Origin: Pseudomonadota bacterium
GTDB lineage: Bacteria > Pseudomonadota > Gammaproteobacteria > Steroidobacterales > Steroidobacteraceae
Direction: 5' to 3'
DNA: 57,494 nt
Assembly (NCBI GenBank): GCA_021779535.1
Contig: JAJYAM010000010.1
Span: 1 to 57,494 of the forward strand
Shown: one piece after another, positions 36,062 to 44,804 of the stretch
Numbering within the stretch: the stretch's first letter is position 1
How the letters are laid out: every line of letters begins with the position of its first letter
The notes under the pieces: model-generated
What the model saw: only the letters and a program-made list of their open reading frames with translations
Told to the model about the DNA's origin: nothing
The model's database searches: none
Made by a program: the position numbers and the translations under genes

Positions 36062-37759
36062 ATGCACATTTCGTACCCGAAGGCCCTGCTCGGCGCCGCA
36101 TGCGCCACCGCGCTCGGCGCCTGTGCAGCGGCGGGAAGCCCGGCGCCGACCCGCGGCGGCGCCGCGACACTGATCGCAGGACCGCTCGGCGCGCCGGCCG
36201 CACTGTCGGTCCAGGATCTCGGTGCGATGCTGCGCCGGGACTTTTCGGGACAACCGACGCTCGAGGCGCTGATCGGCAAGCCGGTCTGCGGCGTGCGCGT
36301 GTACAAGTTCTCCTATGCCACGGTCGGCGGCGAGGGCGAGCACACGGACGCCTCGGGCGCGCTGATGGTGCCCTCGGGCGGCGCCGCGCGGTGCCACGGC
36401 GCCCGACCGATCGTGCTGTACACGCATGGCACGGCGATCAACCATGCCGAGGACCTGTCGGCGGTCACCGATCCCGGCAATCCGGCCTACGGCACCGCGA
36501 CCCGCGTCGCGCTCGTCTTCGCCGCTCACGGCTACGTCGCGGTGGCGCCGAATTACGCCGGCTACGATCTGTCGACCCTGCGCTACCATCCGTACCTCAA
36601 CCGCGCGCAGCAATCGCGGGACGCGATCGACAGCCTCACCGCCGCACGGCAACTGCTGCGGCGGATCGGCGGATCGACGCGTGACGACGGCCGGTTGTTC
36701 GTCACCGGGTATTCGCAAGGCGGCTTCGTATCGATGGCCACCTTGCGCGCGCTCGACCGGCGCGGCACGCCCGCGACCGCCGGCGCGCCGATGTCCGGAC
36801 CCTACGCGCTGCTCGCGATGGCCGACGAGATCTATCTCGGCCATCCGGACTTCGGCGGCACCGCGTATCTGCCGTTGGTCGTGAACTCGTACGCCCATCT
36901 CGAGCACGGGTCCATCGATCCGCAGCAGGTATTCAGTCGGCGGTTCCGTGACGCGGCGAGCCTGTTTCCCGGTCCCCGCGGCTTCCGGGACTTCGCGAAA
37001 CTCGTCGCCGCGGGCAAGCTGCCGGCGAATGCGTTGTTCCAGTCGAGGTCCCCGGCGCCGGGGGCTCCGGGCTTCTCCGCCACCCGATACCCCGCGCTGG
37101 CGGCGCTCCCCGAGGGCGGGCCGCTGTTCCGCGCCGGGTTCGATCCATCGGCCTATCTGGTGAGCACGGCGTTCCGGGCCGCGTACGTCGCGGACGTGGA
37201 GGCGCATCCCGACCACGCGGCGCCGCCAGCGGATTCCGGACCGGATCCGTCCGGCACGGTACCGACGCTCCCGGCGGATCCGCAGTTGCTGATGCGCCGG
37301 GACGCGAAGGCCAACGACCTGCGCAACTACACCCCGAGCATGCCGCTGCTGATGTGCGGTGGCCATGCGGATCCCGAAGTGTTCTGGCAGCAGGGCGCGG
37401 GAGCCATGACCGCGGTGCTGCGGACCAAGATCGCGACCGATCCGAAGCTGCGGTTCGCGACCGTCGACCTCGACGTCTCGGCGGGAACCCGCGGCACCTA
37501 CGTCGAACATGGCATCGGCGCCGCTCGCGACACCGCGTTGCACCGCATCGCGGTGCGGCTGCAGCACGCGTTTACCGCCTATCAACACGGCGTGGCGACC
37601 GCCCGCGGACCCGAAGTGGGCATGGAGGCCTACCACACGGACGCGACGCCGTATTGCATGGTCCTGGCCCGGTCCTTTTTCGATCGCTACCGGCATCGAA
37701 TCACGCCGTCGACTGAGGCATCATTGAACGCCCGAGGTTCGAAGGAGTCGATCCGGTGA
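36062..37759 (+). CDS. Secreted lipase-like alpha/beta hydrolase (lipoprotein)
   Basis: The 565-residue protein has a lipoprotein-like signal with lipobox LGAC (cysteine near 20). An alpha/beta hydrolase domain carries the nucleophile elbow G-Y-S218-Q-G and the oxyanion stretch [14 protein letters not shown]. The pattern resembles secretory lipases and long-chain esterases, which act outside the cytoplasm on esters. Downstream it overlaps the SDR gene by four bases. With the TonB receptor upstream it could release or process an imported ester. Substrate unknown. Confidence 0.78.
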   Translation: MHISYPKALLGAACATALGACAAAGSPAPTRGGAATLIAGPLGAPAALSVQDLGAMLRRDFSGQPTLEALIGKPVCGVRVYKFSYATVGGEGEHTDASGALMVPSGGAARCHGARPIVLYTHGTAINHAEDLSAVTDPGNPAYGTATRVALVFAAHGYVAVAPNYAGYDLSTLRYHPYLNRAQQSRDAIDSLTAARQLLRRIGGSTRDDGRLFVTGYSQGGFVSMATLRALDRRGTPATAGAPMSGPYALLAMADEIYLGHPDFGGTAYLPLVVNSYAHLEHGSIDPQQVFSRRFRDAASLFPGPRGFRDFAKLVAAGKLPANALFQSRSPAPGAPGFSATRYPALAALPEGGPLFRAGFDPSAYLVSTAFRAAYVADVEAHPDHAAPPADSGPDPSGTVPTLPADPQLLMRRDAKANDLRNYTPSMPLLMCGGHADPEVFWQQGAGAMTAVLRTKIATDPKLRFATVDLDVSAGTRGTYVEHGIGAARDTALHRIAVRLQHAFTAYQHGVATARGPEVGMEAYHTDATPYCMVLARSFFDRYRHRITPSTEASLNARGSKESIR

Positions 37760-38496
37760 ACGAAGGCATCCAGGACAAGGTCATCGTGATCACCGGCGCG
37801 AGCAGCGGACTCGGCGAGGCCACCGCGCGGCATCTCGCGCGCGCGGGCGCGCGGCTCGTGCTGGGTGCGCGACGCATCGACCGCCTGCGCGCGCTGGCCG
37901 GCGAACTCGGGCTGCCGCCACGAGCCGCGGTCGAGACCGACGTCACCCGCGCGGAGCAGGTCCGCCGGCTCGTCGACGACGCGGTGCAGACGCACGGCCG
38001 GATCGACGTGCTGATCAACAACGCCGGCCTGATGCCGCACTCGCTGCTCGAGCACGGCCGGATCGACGACTGGGATCGCATGATCGACGTCAACCTCAAA
38101 GGCGTGCTCTACGGTATCGCCGCCGCGCTCCCGCACATGCAGGCGCGCCGCAGCGGGCACATCATCAACGTCTCGTCGGTCGCGGGGCACAAGGTGCGCC
38201 AGGGCAGCGCGGTCTACGCCGCGACCAAGACCGCGGTGCGGGTGATCTCCGAGGGGCTGCGGCAGGAGGTCAAGCCGTACAACATCCGCACGACGATCAT
38301 CTCCCCCGGCGCCGTGCAGTCGGAGCTGCCGCTCAGCGTCACGGAACCCGAGATGGCGAGAAGAATCGGCGAGTTCTACGAGGCCAACGCGATCCCGGCC
38401 GAGTCGTTCGCCCGCATCGTCGCGTTCGCGATCTGCCAGCCGGAGGACGTCGACATCAACGAAATCCTGTTCCGACCGACCAAGCAAGAACTGTGA
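37756..38496 (+). CDS. Short-chain dehydrogenase/reductase
   Basis: This 246-residue SDR has the NAD(P)-binding motif TGASSGLG (13-20), the NNAG motif (INNAGLMP), a serine in NVSSVAGH and the catalytic Y154-x3-K158 (YAATK). It oxidises or reduces an unidentified alcohol or ketone in the cytoplasm. The GTG start overlaps the lipase stop, and the stop overlaps the XdhC-N start, so expression is coupled across four genes. Confidence 0.92.
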   Translation: MNEGIQDKVIVITGASSGLGEATARHLARAGARLVLGARRIDRLRALAGELGLPPRAAVETDVTRAEQVRRLVDDAVQTHGRIDVLINNAGLMPHSLLEHGRIDDWDRMIDVNLKGVLYGIAAALPHMQARRSGHIINVSSVAGHKVRQGSAVYAATKTAVRVISEGLRQEVKPYNIRTTIISPGAVQSELPLSVTEPEMARRIGEFYEANAIPAESFARIVAFAICQPEDVDINEILFRPTKQEL

Positions 38497-38840
38497 CCCA
38501 CGATCCGCGCCGACCGGCGGAACCGGAAGCCGATGAGGTCTTCGCGCAAATCCTGCGCTGGCAGCAGGAGGGACGTCGAGTCGCGCTCGCGACGGTCATC
38601 GACACCTGGGGCTCCTCGCCGCGACCCGTCGGCAGTCACCTCGCGGTCGCGGACACCGGTGGTTTCGTCGGCTCCGTGTCCGGCGGTTGCGTCGAAGGCG
38701 CCGTGGTCGGGACGGCATTGCAGGTGATCACGGACGGCAAGCCGCGGGAGCTCGAGTTCGGCGTCAGCGACGAGCAGGCCTGGAGCGTGGGGCTCGCGTG
38801 TGGGGGACGGATCGCGGTCTACGTGGAGCGCGTCGAATGA
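38493..38840 (+). CDS. XdhC/CoxI family protein, N-terminal domain only
   Basis: The 115-residue protein is the N-terminal XdhC_CoxI domain: [34 protein letters not shown] and a late LACGGRI. XdhC proteins bind and sulfurate the molybdenum cofactor for insertion into xanthine dehydrogenase-type enzymes. Here the usual two-domain protein is divided, with the C-terminal half on the next gene. GTG start overlapping the SDR stop. Confidence 0.87.
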   Translation: MTHDPRRPAEPEADEVFAQILRWQQEGRRVALATVIDTWGSSPRPVGSHLAVADTGGFVGSVSGGCVEGAVVGTALQVITDGKPRELEFGVSDEQAWSVGLACGGRIAVYVERVE

Positions 38841-39523
38841 AGACGGCGATCCTCCTCGAGCTCGCGCGGGGCCGCGCGGCGCGGCAACGGATCGTCGTCG
38901 TGACCCGGCTTCGGGACGGGGCGCAATCGCTCCATCTGGCGAACGGACGGCAGGGAGACCTCGAACTCGCCGAACCGGTGCTCGCGGAGATCGAAGAGCG
39001 TGGCGTGCACGATCGCAGCGGCCGGCTCCGGACGGATCCCGGATTGTTCATGCGCTGCTACACGCCGGCGCATCGCTTGCTCATCGTGGGCGCCGTGCAC
39101 ATCGCCCAATCGCTGTCGCCGGCGGCCCGCATGGCCGGGTTCGACGTCGCGATCGTCGATCCGCGCACCGCATTCGCGACCGCGGCGCGCTTCCCCGACA
39201 CGACGCTGGTGCAGGATTGGCCGGACGTGGCGTTCGAGACGCTCGCGCCGGACGCGCAGACGGCGGTGGTTGCGCTCTCGCACGATCCGAAGCTCGATGA
39301 TCCCGCACTCGTCGCCGCGCTGGCGAGTCCGGCGTTCTACGTGGGCGCTCTGGGCAGCCGCCGGACCCACGCGGCGCGGCTCGAGCGCTTCGCCGCCCGC
39401 GGGATCACGGGAACGGAGCGCTTGCGCGCTCCGGTGGGTCTCGATCTGGGGGGACGATCCGCCGGCGAGATTGCGATTGCGATCATCGCCGAGATCATCC
39501 AGACCCGCTATCGATCCGGGTGA
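38837..39523 (+). CDS. XdhC family protein, C-terminal Rossmann domain
   Basis: The 228-residue protein has the XdhC C-terminal Rossmann-like domain: LLIVGAVHIAQSLSPAARMAG, ALSHDPKLDDPAL, YVGALGSRRTHAARLERF and a GLDLGGRSAGEIAIAI end. The common GAGHVA is GAVHIA here. The first 70 residues are extra. It overlaps the N-domain gene as ATGA, so the two probably act as one molybdenum-cofactor insertion factor. No molybdenum hydroxylase gene is in the window. Confidence 0.87.
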   Translation: MKTAILLELARGRAARQRIVVVTRLRDGAQSLHLANGRQGDLELAEPVLAEIEERGVHDRSGRLRTDPGLFMRCYTPAHRLLIVGAVHIAQSLSPAARMAGFDVAIVDPRTAFATAARFPDTTLVQDWPDVAFETLAPDAQTAVVALSHDPKLDDPALVAALASPAFYVGALGSRRTHAARLERFAARGITGTERLRAPVGLDLGGRSAGEIAIAIIAEIIQTRYRSG

Positions 39524-39653
39524 GAAGCCGCAGCCGCGACATCGTCCCAGCCGGCGGCATCGCGGCGCTCGATGGGCAAGAGCACCGGGCCCGGAGTATT
39601 CTTCACCGACCGTCCGGTTCTGACCCGCATCACACGACTCCTGGAGAACTCGC

Positions 39654-40586
39654 ATGACCACAGCGGCTCGATCCGACCATGCGCGCGGCATCCCGCTGAC
39701 CGCGATCGTGCGGATACTCGGCGCGATCTGGCTGGCGAACGCGGCCTTTCAGGCGATCGCGTGGCTGGCCGTTCCGGCTGCCGAAGGCAACTTCATCCAT
39801 GCGCTCGCGAAGCCCGCCTCCAAGGTGCCGGAATGGATCCGACCGCTGCTGTCCGCGGCGCTGCACGGTACCAACTGGCTCGGCCCGCGGGCCGTCGCCG
39901 GCGGCCTGGTCGCGATCGCCGTGCTGCTCGGCCTTGCGTTGCTCACCGGCAAGAAGCTCGCACTCGCGGCCCGTGCCGGCATCGTGTTCAGCATCGTCTG
40001 CTGGATATTTCTCGACGGCTTCGGTTTCCCGTACAGCGGCGGACAGACCGACCCCGGCGTGTTCGTCGCCTATGCGATCGCCTTCCTGTTCGTGCTCGCC
40101 GTGGTGCCTGCGGTGGACGGCCGGAACGCGAATGACGCGACGGCCCGCCGGCTCTGGCACGCCGCGCGGATCGGTTTCGGCGTGCTGTGGCTGTTCGATG
40201 CGGCGCTGAAATGCCTGCCGGCATTCCTGTTTCATTTCAGCAGCCAGATCACCTCGGTGATCCCGGGTCAACCGCACTGGATCGCCGCGTGGCTCGGGTT
40301 CGTCGTCGCGATCGTGCACGCGGTCGGGCCGGTCCCGGTCGCCGTTCTCGTCGGACTGTCCGAGATCGCGATCGCCGTCGCACTGCTCAGCGGCAAAGGC
40401 TTGCGCGTATTCGTTCCGTTCGGTCTGGCGTATTCGCTCGCGGTCTGGGCGACCGCGGAAGCCTTCGGGGGACCGTACTCGACCGCCGGAACGGGGGTCC
40501 GCGGCAATGTCCTCGGCAATGTCCTGATCTATCTGATTCCGTTCCTGTTCCTGTGGGTGGGAGGCGCGGAACTCGGGTCGGCATAG
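39654..40586 (+). CDS. DoxX-like multi-pass membrane protein with internal duplication
   Basis: The 310-residue protein has about eight hydrophobic helices and two similar halves. LLTGKKLALAARAGIVFSI with FGFPYSGGQTDPG in the first half matches LLSGKGLRVFVPFGLAYSL with FGGPYSTAGTGVRG in the second. The pattern resembles DoxX/DoxD-like membrane proteins, some linked to quinone or thiol oxidation. No function can be assigned. CTGGAG lies before the ATG. It is preceded by 130 bp without a gene. Confidence 0.7.
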   Translation: MTTAARSDHARGIPLTAIVRILGAIWLANAAFQAIAWLAVPAAEGNFIHALAKPASKVPEWIRPLLSAALHGTNWLGPRAVAGGLVAIAVLLGLALLTGKKLALAARAGIVFSIVCWIFLDGFGFPYSGGQTDPGVFVAYAIAFLFVLAVVPAVDGRNANDATARRLWHAARIGFGVLWLFDAALKCLPAFLFHFSSQITSVIPGQPHWIAAWLGFVVAIVHAVGPVPVAVLVGLSEIAIAVALLSGKGLRVFVPFGLAYSLAVWATAEAFGGPYSTAGTGVRGNVLGNVLIYLIPFLFLWVGGAELGSA

Positions 40587-40603
40587 CCGCGGATCGCCCC
40601 CGC

Positions 40604-41104
40604 ATGACCGCTCATTCGCGCCACCCAGGATCGGCCCCGGCACGCCGATCGCTGCGCCAATCACCAAACGCCGACCGCTCGAGGGTGGACGGCGCCTCGA
40701 CGCTCACCGGGCGCTGCCTGTGCTCAAGTGTGCGCTATCGCTGCGGCGCGCTGCTGTATCCGGCGACCTGGTGCCATTGCGAATCCTGTCGCCGCGCGAG
40801 CGGCACGGCGCCGGTCGGCTGGTTCACGGTCGCGCTCGCGTCGGTCGAGTTTCACGGCGACTCGCTGCGCGTCCATCGATCTTCGCCCGGGGTCGAGCGC
40901 CGCTTCTGCTCGGTCTGCGGCACGCCGCTCACGTACTGGAGCGAGCAACGCCCGACGGAGATCGACTTCACGCTGGGCAGCCTCGACGAACCCGATCGCG
41001 TGACGCCGGTCGATCACATCTGGATGGCCGATGCGCCGGACTGGGACCGGCCGACGGACGGCCTGCCGCAGCATGCGGGACTGCGGCCGACGACCCTGCG
41101 GTGA
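40604..41104 (+). CDS. GFA-family (glutathione-dependent formaldehyde-activating-like) protein
   Basis: This 166-residue protein has the zinc-binding pattern of the GFA fold: CLCSSVRY, CHCESCRRASG and CSVCGTPLTYW, followed by LGSLDEPDRVTPVDHIW. Many members bind zinc without known activity, and only some help convert formaldehyde and glutathione. The first 40 residues are not family-like, so the true start may be later (a GTG near 40685). It begins 17 bp after the DoxX-like gene. Confidence 0.83.
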   Translation: MTAHSRHPGSAPARRSLRQSPNADRSRVDGASTLTGRCLCSSVRYRCGALLYPATWCHCESCRRASGTAPVGWFTVALASVEFHGDSLRVHRSSPGVERRFCSVCGTPLTYWSEQRPTEIDFTLGSLDEPDRVTPVDHIWMADAPDWDRPTDGLPQHAGLRPTTLR

Positions 41105-41132
41105 TCGCTCACCCGTCGATTCGACTGGAACC

Positions 41133-41507
41133 TCAAAACCGGTGCAACGCGCAGATCTTGTGTCCGTCCGGATCACGAAGATAGGCGAGATAGAGCTTGC
41201 CCACACTGCCCTCGCGCACGCCCGGCGGGTTTTCGCAGGTGGTGCCGCCGGCCGCCAGGCCGGCCGCATGCCAGGCATCGGCCTCGGCGGGCGATGCCGC
41301 GGCGAAACCGATCGTCATGCCATTGGCGCAAGTCGCGGGCTCGCCATCGATGGGTGTCGTCACGGAGAAAATACCGGTCGGCGTTCGATAGAAGATCCTG
41401 TGTCCATCGACTTTTGCCGGCGGCACGCCGAGCGTACCCAGCACGGAATCATAGAAGGCCTTCGCGCGCTTCAGGTCATTGGTACCGATCATGACGTGGG
41501 AAAACAT
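41133..41507 (-). CDS. VOC-family (glyoxalase/dioxygenase-fold) protein
   Basis: The 124-residue single-domain protein begins MFSHVMIGTNDLKRAKAFYDSVLG and ends with YLRDPDGHKICAL, the usual VOC pattern. Metal ligand candidates are H4 and the glutamate/histidine positions near the end. Such proteins act as isomerases, thiol transferases or dioxygenases; the substrate is not evident. GGAAGG precedes the ATG at 41507. Confidence 0.87.
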   Translation of the reverse strand: MFSHVMIGTNDLKRAKAFYDSVLGTLGVPPAKVDGHRIFYRTPTGIFSVTTPIDGEPATCANGMTIGFAAASPAEADAWHAAGLAAGGTTCENPPGVREGSVGKLYLAYLRDPDGHKICALHRF

Positions 41508-41631
41508 CGACCTTCCTTCTGGTTGGGAATCCGGTTCGCTCGCCAGTATACGGATCCGCAAGGACTCCAGCAGGCTCCGCTCCCGGACAATCGGTGGAGG
41601 CGCAGCAGCGGGGCCCTGAACCCTCCGGTGC

Positions 41632-42096
41632 TTAAGGGGCAAGCGCCAGGCAGAGGAACCGGCTGAAATCATTGGGGCGGTAATCGGCAAACGCCTCGCA
41701 GTCGATGAACCCACGCTTGCGGTACAGGGCCAGCGCCGGCTCGAACGCGGGACCCCGGCCGGTCTCGAGACCGAGGCGGTGCAGCCCACGCCGGCGAGCT
41801 TCGCCGATGATGTGATCGAGGAGTGCGGCGGCGACGCCCTGGCGCAGATGTCCTGGATGAGTGCGCATCGATTTCAACTCGCCCGTTCCGTCGCCGAGTT
41901 CCTTCAGCGCGGCGATGCCGGCCAATGCGGGACCGTCCCACGCCGACCAGACGGTGACGGTGGGCGCCCTCAAATCCAGGAGGCCGAGCGCATGCACCCG
42001 CCCCGGCGGCGAGTGCGCATGCATTCCCGACAGGTGCAGAGTCACGAGCTCGCGAGTCGGCTCACCGGAAAGATCGTCCAGACGAATGTCGAGCAT
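41632..42096 (-). CDS. GNAT-family N-acetyltransferase
   Basis: The 154-residue protein has the GNAT core with the acetyl-CoA loop RQGVAAALLDHIIGEARRRG (R/Q-x-x-G-x-A) and the late ALYRKRGFIDCEAFADYRPN. The pattern matches a subgroup of uncharacterised acetyltransferases that contain LVTLHLSGMHAHSPPGRVHAL in the N-terminal part. It transfers acetyl from CoA to an unknown amine. Co-oriented with the VOC gene (124 bp apart) and 59 bp after the RIO kinase gene. Confidence 0.88.
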   Translation of the reverse strand: MLDIRLDDLSGEPTRELVTLHLSGMHAHSPPGRVHALGLLDLRAPTVTVWSAWDGPALAGIAALKELGDGTGELKSMRTHPGHLRQGVAAALLDHIIGEARRRGLHRLGLETGRGPAFEPALALYRKRGFIDCEAFADYRPNDFSRFLCLALAP

Positions 42097-42155
42097 TCGC
42101 GTCACCCGTCCTCGAAACGCTGATGATGCAATGACCGGTGGCGGCCGATGCCGGC

Positions 42156-43010
42156 CTATGCCGCGTCGGCCGCGAGCCGCCGCCGCTCGCGAAACTCGGC
42201 TTCCTGGCGCTCCTCTTCGATGTGATCCAGCACCGCATCGACGTCCGCCGCGCCGGTATCGGCCGGACAAATTCCCGTCAGCACCGTATCCGGCGTCAAT
42301 TCGCCGGCTTCGTAGTGCTTCCAGATCTCGCGCGCGTACTGCGTATCCAGCAACTCCGGTGCGCTGCGGCCGAACGCCGCGCGCATGTTGTTCACGTCAC
42401 GTTCCAGCATCGCGAACGCGTTGTTGTTGCCCGCCGCGTGCACGGCCTGCGGCAGATCGATGATGACCGGCCCGCCCGCGCTCACCAGCACGTTGAAGTC
42501 CGACAGATCCCCGTGGATCAGCCCGGCGCACAGCATGCGGACGATCTGCGTGATCATGAACGCATGCCAGTCGAGCGCCTGGGCGGCTGAAATCTCGACA
42601 TCGTTGAGCCGCGGCGCGGGGTGTCCCTCGGCATCGCACACCATCTCCATCAGCAGTACGCCTTCGTGCACGAGATAGGGCGCCGGGACCCGCACGCCGG
42701 CGCCGGCGAGCAGGTACAGTGCCTCCACCTCGGCATTCTTCCACTCCGCTTCCTGCACCCGCCGCCCATGGCGGCCGCGCTTGCCCATCGCGCGCTGGTC
42801 ACGGCTGTTGCGCATCTTCCGGCCCTCGGTGTACTGCGCGAGCCGGTGAAAGCCGCGGTGCTCGGCCTCCTTGTAGACCTTCGCGCAGCGGATTTCACCA
42901 CCACAAGCGACGAGGAATACGGACGCTTCCTTGCCGCTCTTCAAGCGGCGCACGACGGAATCGACCATTCCGTCGTCGAGCAGGGGCTGCAAACCGGCAG
43001 GCGTCTTCAT
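42156..43010 (-). CDS. RIO1-type serine protein kinase
   Basis: The 284-residue protein has the RIO kinase plan: glycine-poor ATP loop SGKEASVFLV (25-34), lysine K44 in CAKVYK, the linker RGFHRLAQYTEGRKMRNSRDQRAM, catalytic loop LIHGDLSDFNVLV and metal-binding IIDLPQAV. Bacterial RIO1-type kinases occur mostly in gammaproteobacteria; targets are unknown. The start at 43010 (MKTPAGLQPLLDDG) fits homologues. The last 40 residues are acidic and glutamate-rich, then basic. Confidence 0.9.
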   Translation of the reverse strand: MKTPAGLQPLLDDGMVDSVVRRLKSGKEASVFLVACGGEIRCAKVYKEAEHRGFHRLAQYTEGRKMRNSRDQRAMGKRGRHGRRVQEAEWKNAEVEALYLLAGAGVRVPAPYLVHEGVLLMEMVCDAEGHPAPRLNDVEISAAQALDWHAFMITQIVRMLCAGLIHGDLSDFNVLVSAGGPVIIDLPQAVHAAGNNNAFAMLERDVNNMRAAFGRSAPELLDTQYAREIWKHYEAGELTPDTVLTGICPADTGAADVDAVLDHIEEERQEAEFRERRRLAADAA

Positions 43011-43291
43011 ATCGCTTCGAAACTCATGGCAGGTGATGGGCGGCGTGAGTGCCCGAAAATGCGAGCAACGCGGCGGCTTGTCGCAGTCGACGGCGGGCGT
43101 CGATGCAAGTGCCAGCGCCTGGGCGCTCGACGGCTGATCGACCGGCATTGTAGGGGCAAACGGGGTCCGGGTCCGGTGATTTCGCCGTGGATCGGGCAAT
43201 CCAACCGCGGCAGCCCGGTTTTCGGTCGAGGGCGGTCCACTCGAACCCTGCGCGGGACCATCGGCGGTGCGCGCACCACCGGTGCGCCGCT

Positions 43292-44461
43292 TCAGGTGAG
43301 TCCGAGGGCGGCGCGCACCCGCGCACCGAGGCCGGTGAGCCGCGGCGCCGGCTCGTTCGCGAAGACGAAGCGCAGATACTGCTCGCCGTGGGTCTCGCCC
43401 CAACCGGACATCGCCGTGGCACAGACTCCCTGCTCGAGCAGGCGGGCCGAGAGCGTGGCGCCGTCGATGCCAAAGTCCGACGCACGCAGCAACATCGACC
43501 AGCCGCCGGCGGGTAGTCCGAAGGGCAGACCGGCGAGCTCGCGAACCAGCACGTCGCGGCGGGCCTGCAGTTCCTGCACATAGGACTCGAGGCCGCCCGC
43601 GGAATTCTCGAGCGCCGTCGCCACCGCATCCTGCGCGATCCCGACCGGCACGACGACGTTCGCGAGCGAGACCGCGATGAGGTCGGGCATGAAACGTTCC
43701 GGCGCGACGATCCATCCGACCCGCCAGCCGATCATGCGCAGTTCCTTGGCGCACGAGCCGACGGTGATTGTCCGTTGCGCCATGCCCGGCAATCCGGCCG
43801 GATGGAGCGGGCGGCGACCGTCGAACAGCAGCCGCTCCATCGCCGCATCCAGGATCAGGGTGAGATCGTGCGCGCCGCACAGCTCGGCGACGAGTGCCCA
43901 ATCTCCCGCCTCGAGGCAGCCGCCACAGGGCATCGAGGGCGACATCAGCAGCATCGCCGTCACCCGCGGTCCCATCGCGTCACGCAGCGCCTGCCGGTCG
44001 AGGCGCCATGGCCCGCCCGCCGTGAACACGAACGGCACGAACTTCGGCACGCCGCCGACCAGACGGATGCGGTTGATGAGCCCGGCGTAGGTCGGGTCGG
44101 TGACGATGACTTCATCGCCGACCTCGACCGTCGCCAGCAGCACGTTGAGGATGCCGGAGAGTCCGCCGGCCGAGATCACGCAATTGCGCTCGCCGGAATA
44201 CGGAACGCCCGACAGCCGTGCCACGTGCCGGGCAACCGTCGCGCGCAGCCGCGCCTGGCCGACGAACGGCAGGTAACTGTTGTCCGCATCGTTGGCGGCG
44301 GCTGCGCGAGTCCGCGCGACCGCCGCCGGATCCGGAGGGATGTCGGTGTCGAGGTTCTCCAAGCGCAGGAAGTCCCGACCCGAGGCGTCGGCGAGGGCAC
44401 CCATCCGGTCGACACCGATGCCGGCGATGTGCTGCAGGCGAGCGGGGCGCGCGCGCGGCAT
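43292..44461 (-). CDS. Class I/II pyridoxal-phosphate aminotransferase
   Basis: The 389-residue protein is a fold-type I aminotransferase. The PLP lysine is K239 in TVGSCAKELRMIGWRVGWI, with the C-terminal substrate-binding arginine in YLRFVFANEP and an early LPFVGQARLRATVARH. It transfers amino groups between an unidentified amino acid and a keto acid. The start at 44461 has GAGGAC upstream. It is divergent from the second TonB receptor, with which it may share regulation. Confidence 0.88.
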   Translation of the reverse strand: MPRARPARLQHIAGIGVDRMGALADASGRDFLRLENLDTDIPPDPAAVARTRAAAANDADNSYLPFVGQARLRATVARHVARLSGVPYSGERNCVISAGGLSGILNVLLATVEVGDEVIVTDPTYAGLINRIRLVGGVPKFVPFVFTAGGPWRLDRQALRDAMGPRVTAMLLMSPSMPCGGCLEAGDWALVAELCGAHDLTLILDAAMERLLFDGRRPLHPAGLPGMAQRTITVGSCAKELRMIGWRVGWIVAPERFMPDLIAVSLANVVVPVGIAQDAVATALENSAGGLESYVQELQARRDVLVRELAGLPFGLPAGGWSMLLRASDFGIDGATLSARLLEQGVCATAMSGWGETHGEQYLRFVFANEPAPRLTGLGARVRAALGLT

Positions 44462-44804
44462 GGCGATGTCCTCGAGGGAACGGGCGGGTGATGTGAGCAC
44501 GGATGCCGCGGCCGCGCAAGCCGGGCCGGCCGGCGTCGCCGGGCGGCGGGCGGGGCGATCCCAAGGATCCGCAGGACGCCGAATGTGGCGCTCAAGCAAC
44601 GAACCGTGGATGTCCCAATTACATGAAAATCCGTAATTTTTCGAAATCCACGTTCGGATGTTGTGAATTTGGCATTTTTTCGGGCAACAGGTAGAGTTGG
44701 CCGAAACCTACCCCTGGGACCATCCGCCGGTGCGTCGGCGCCGTGTGCGGCGCCTCGACTGCGGTGGCAGGGAAGCCGAAACGACCTGCCATGGAGTGAT
44801 GATC
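44462..44804. other. Divergent intergenic region between aminotransferase and TonB receptor
   Basis: No gene is supported. The central part (about 44610-44690) is AT-rich compared with its surroundings and contains a plausible promoter for the receptor at 44669-44697. Confidence 0.5.
44669..44697 (+). promoter_or_regulatory. Candidate sigma-70 promoter of the second TonB receptor
   Basis: TTGGCA (44669-44674) and TAGAGT (44692-44697) are separated by 17 bp, with a T-run just after the -35. The start codon follows about 110 bp downstream. Confidence 0.4.

Noticed and set aside
38493-39523. XdhC as a frameshift-broken single gene
   Set aside because: Each half has its own start, with a 4-bp ATGA overlap like other junctions of this unit, and both halves keep intact domain motifs.
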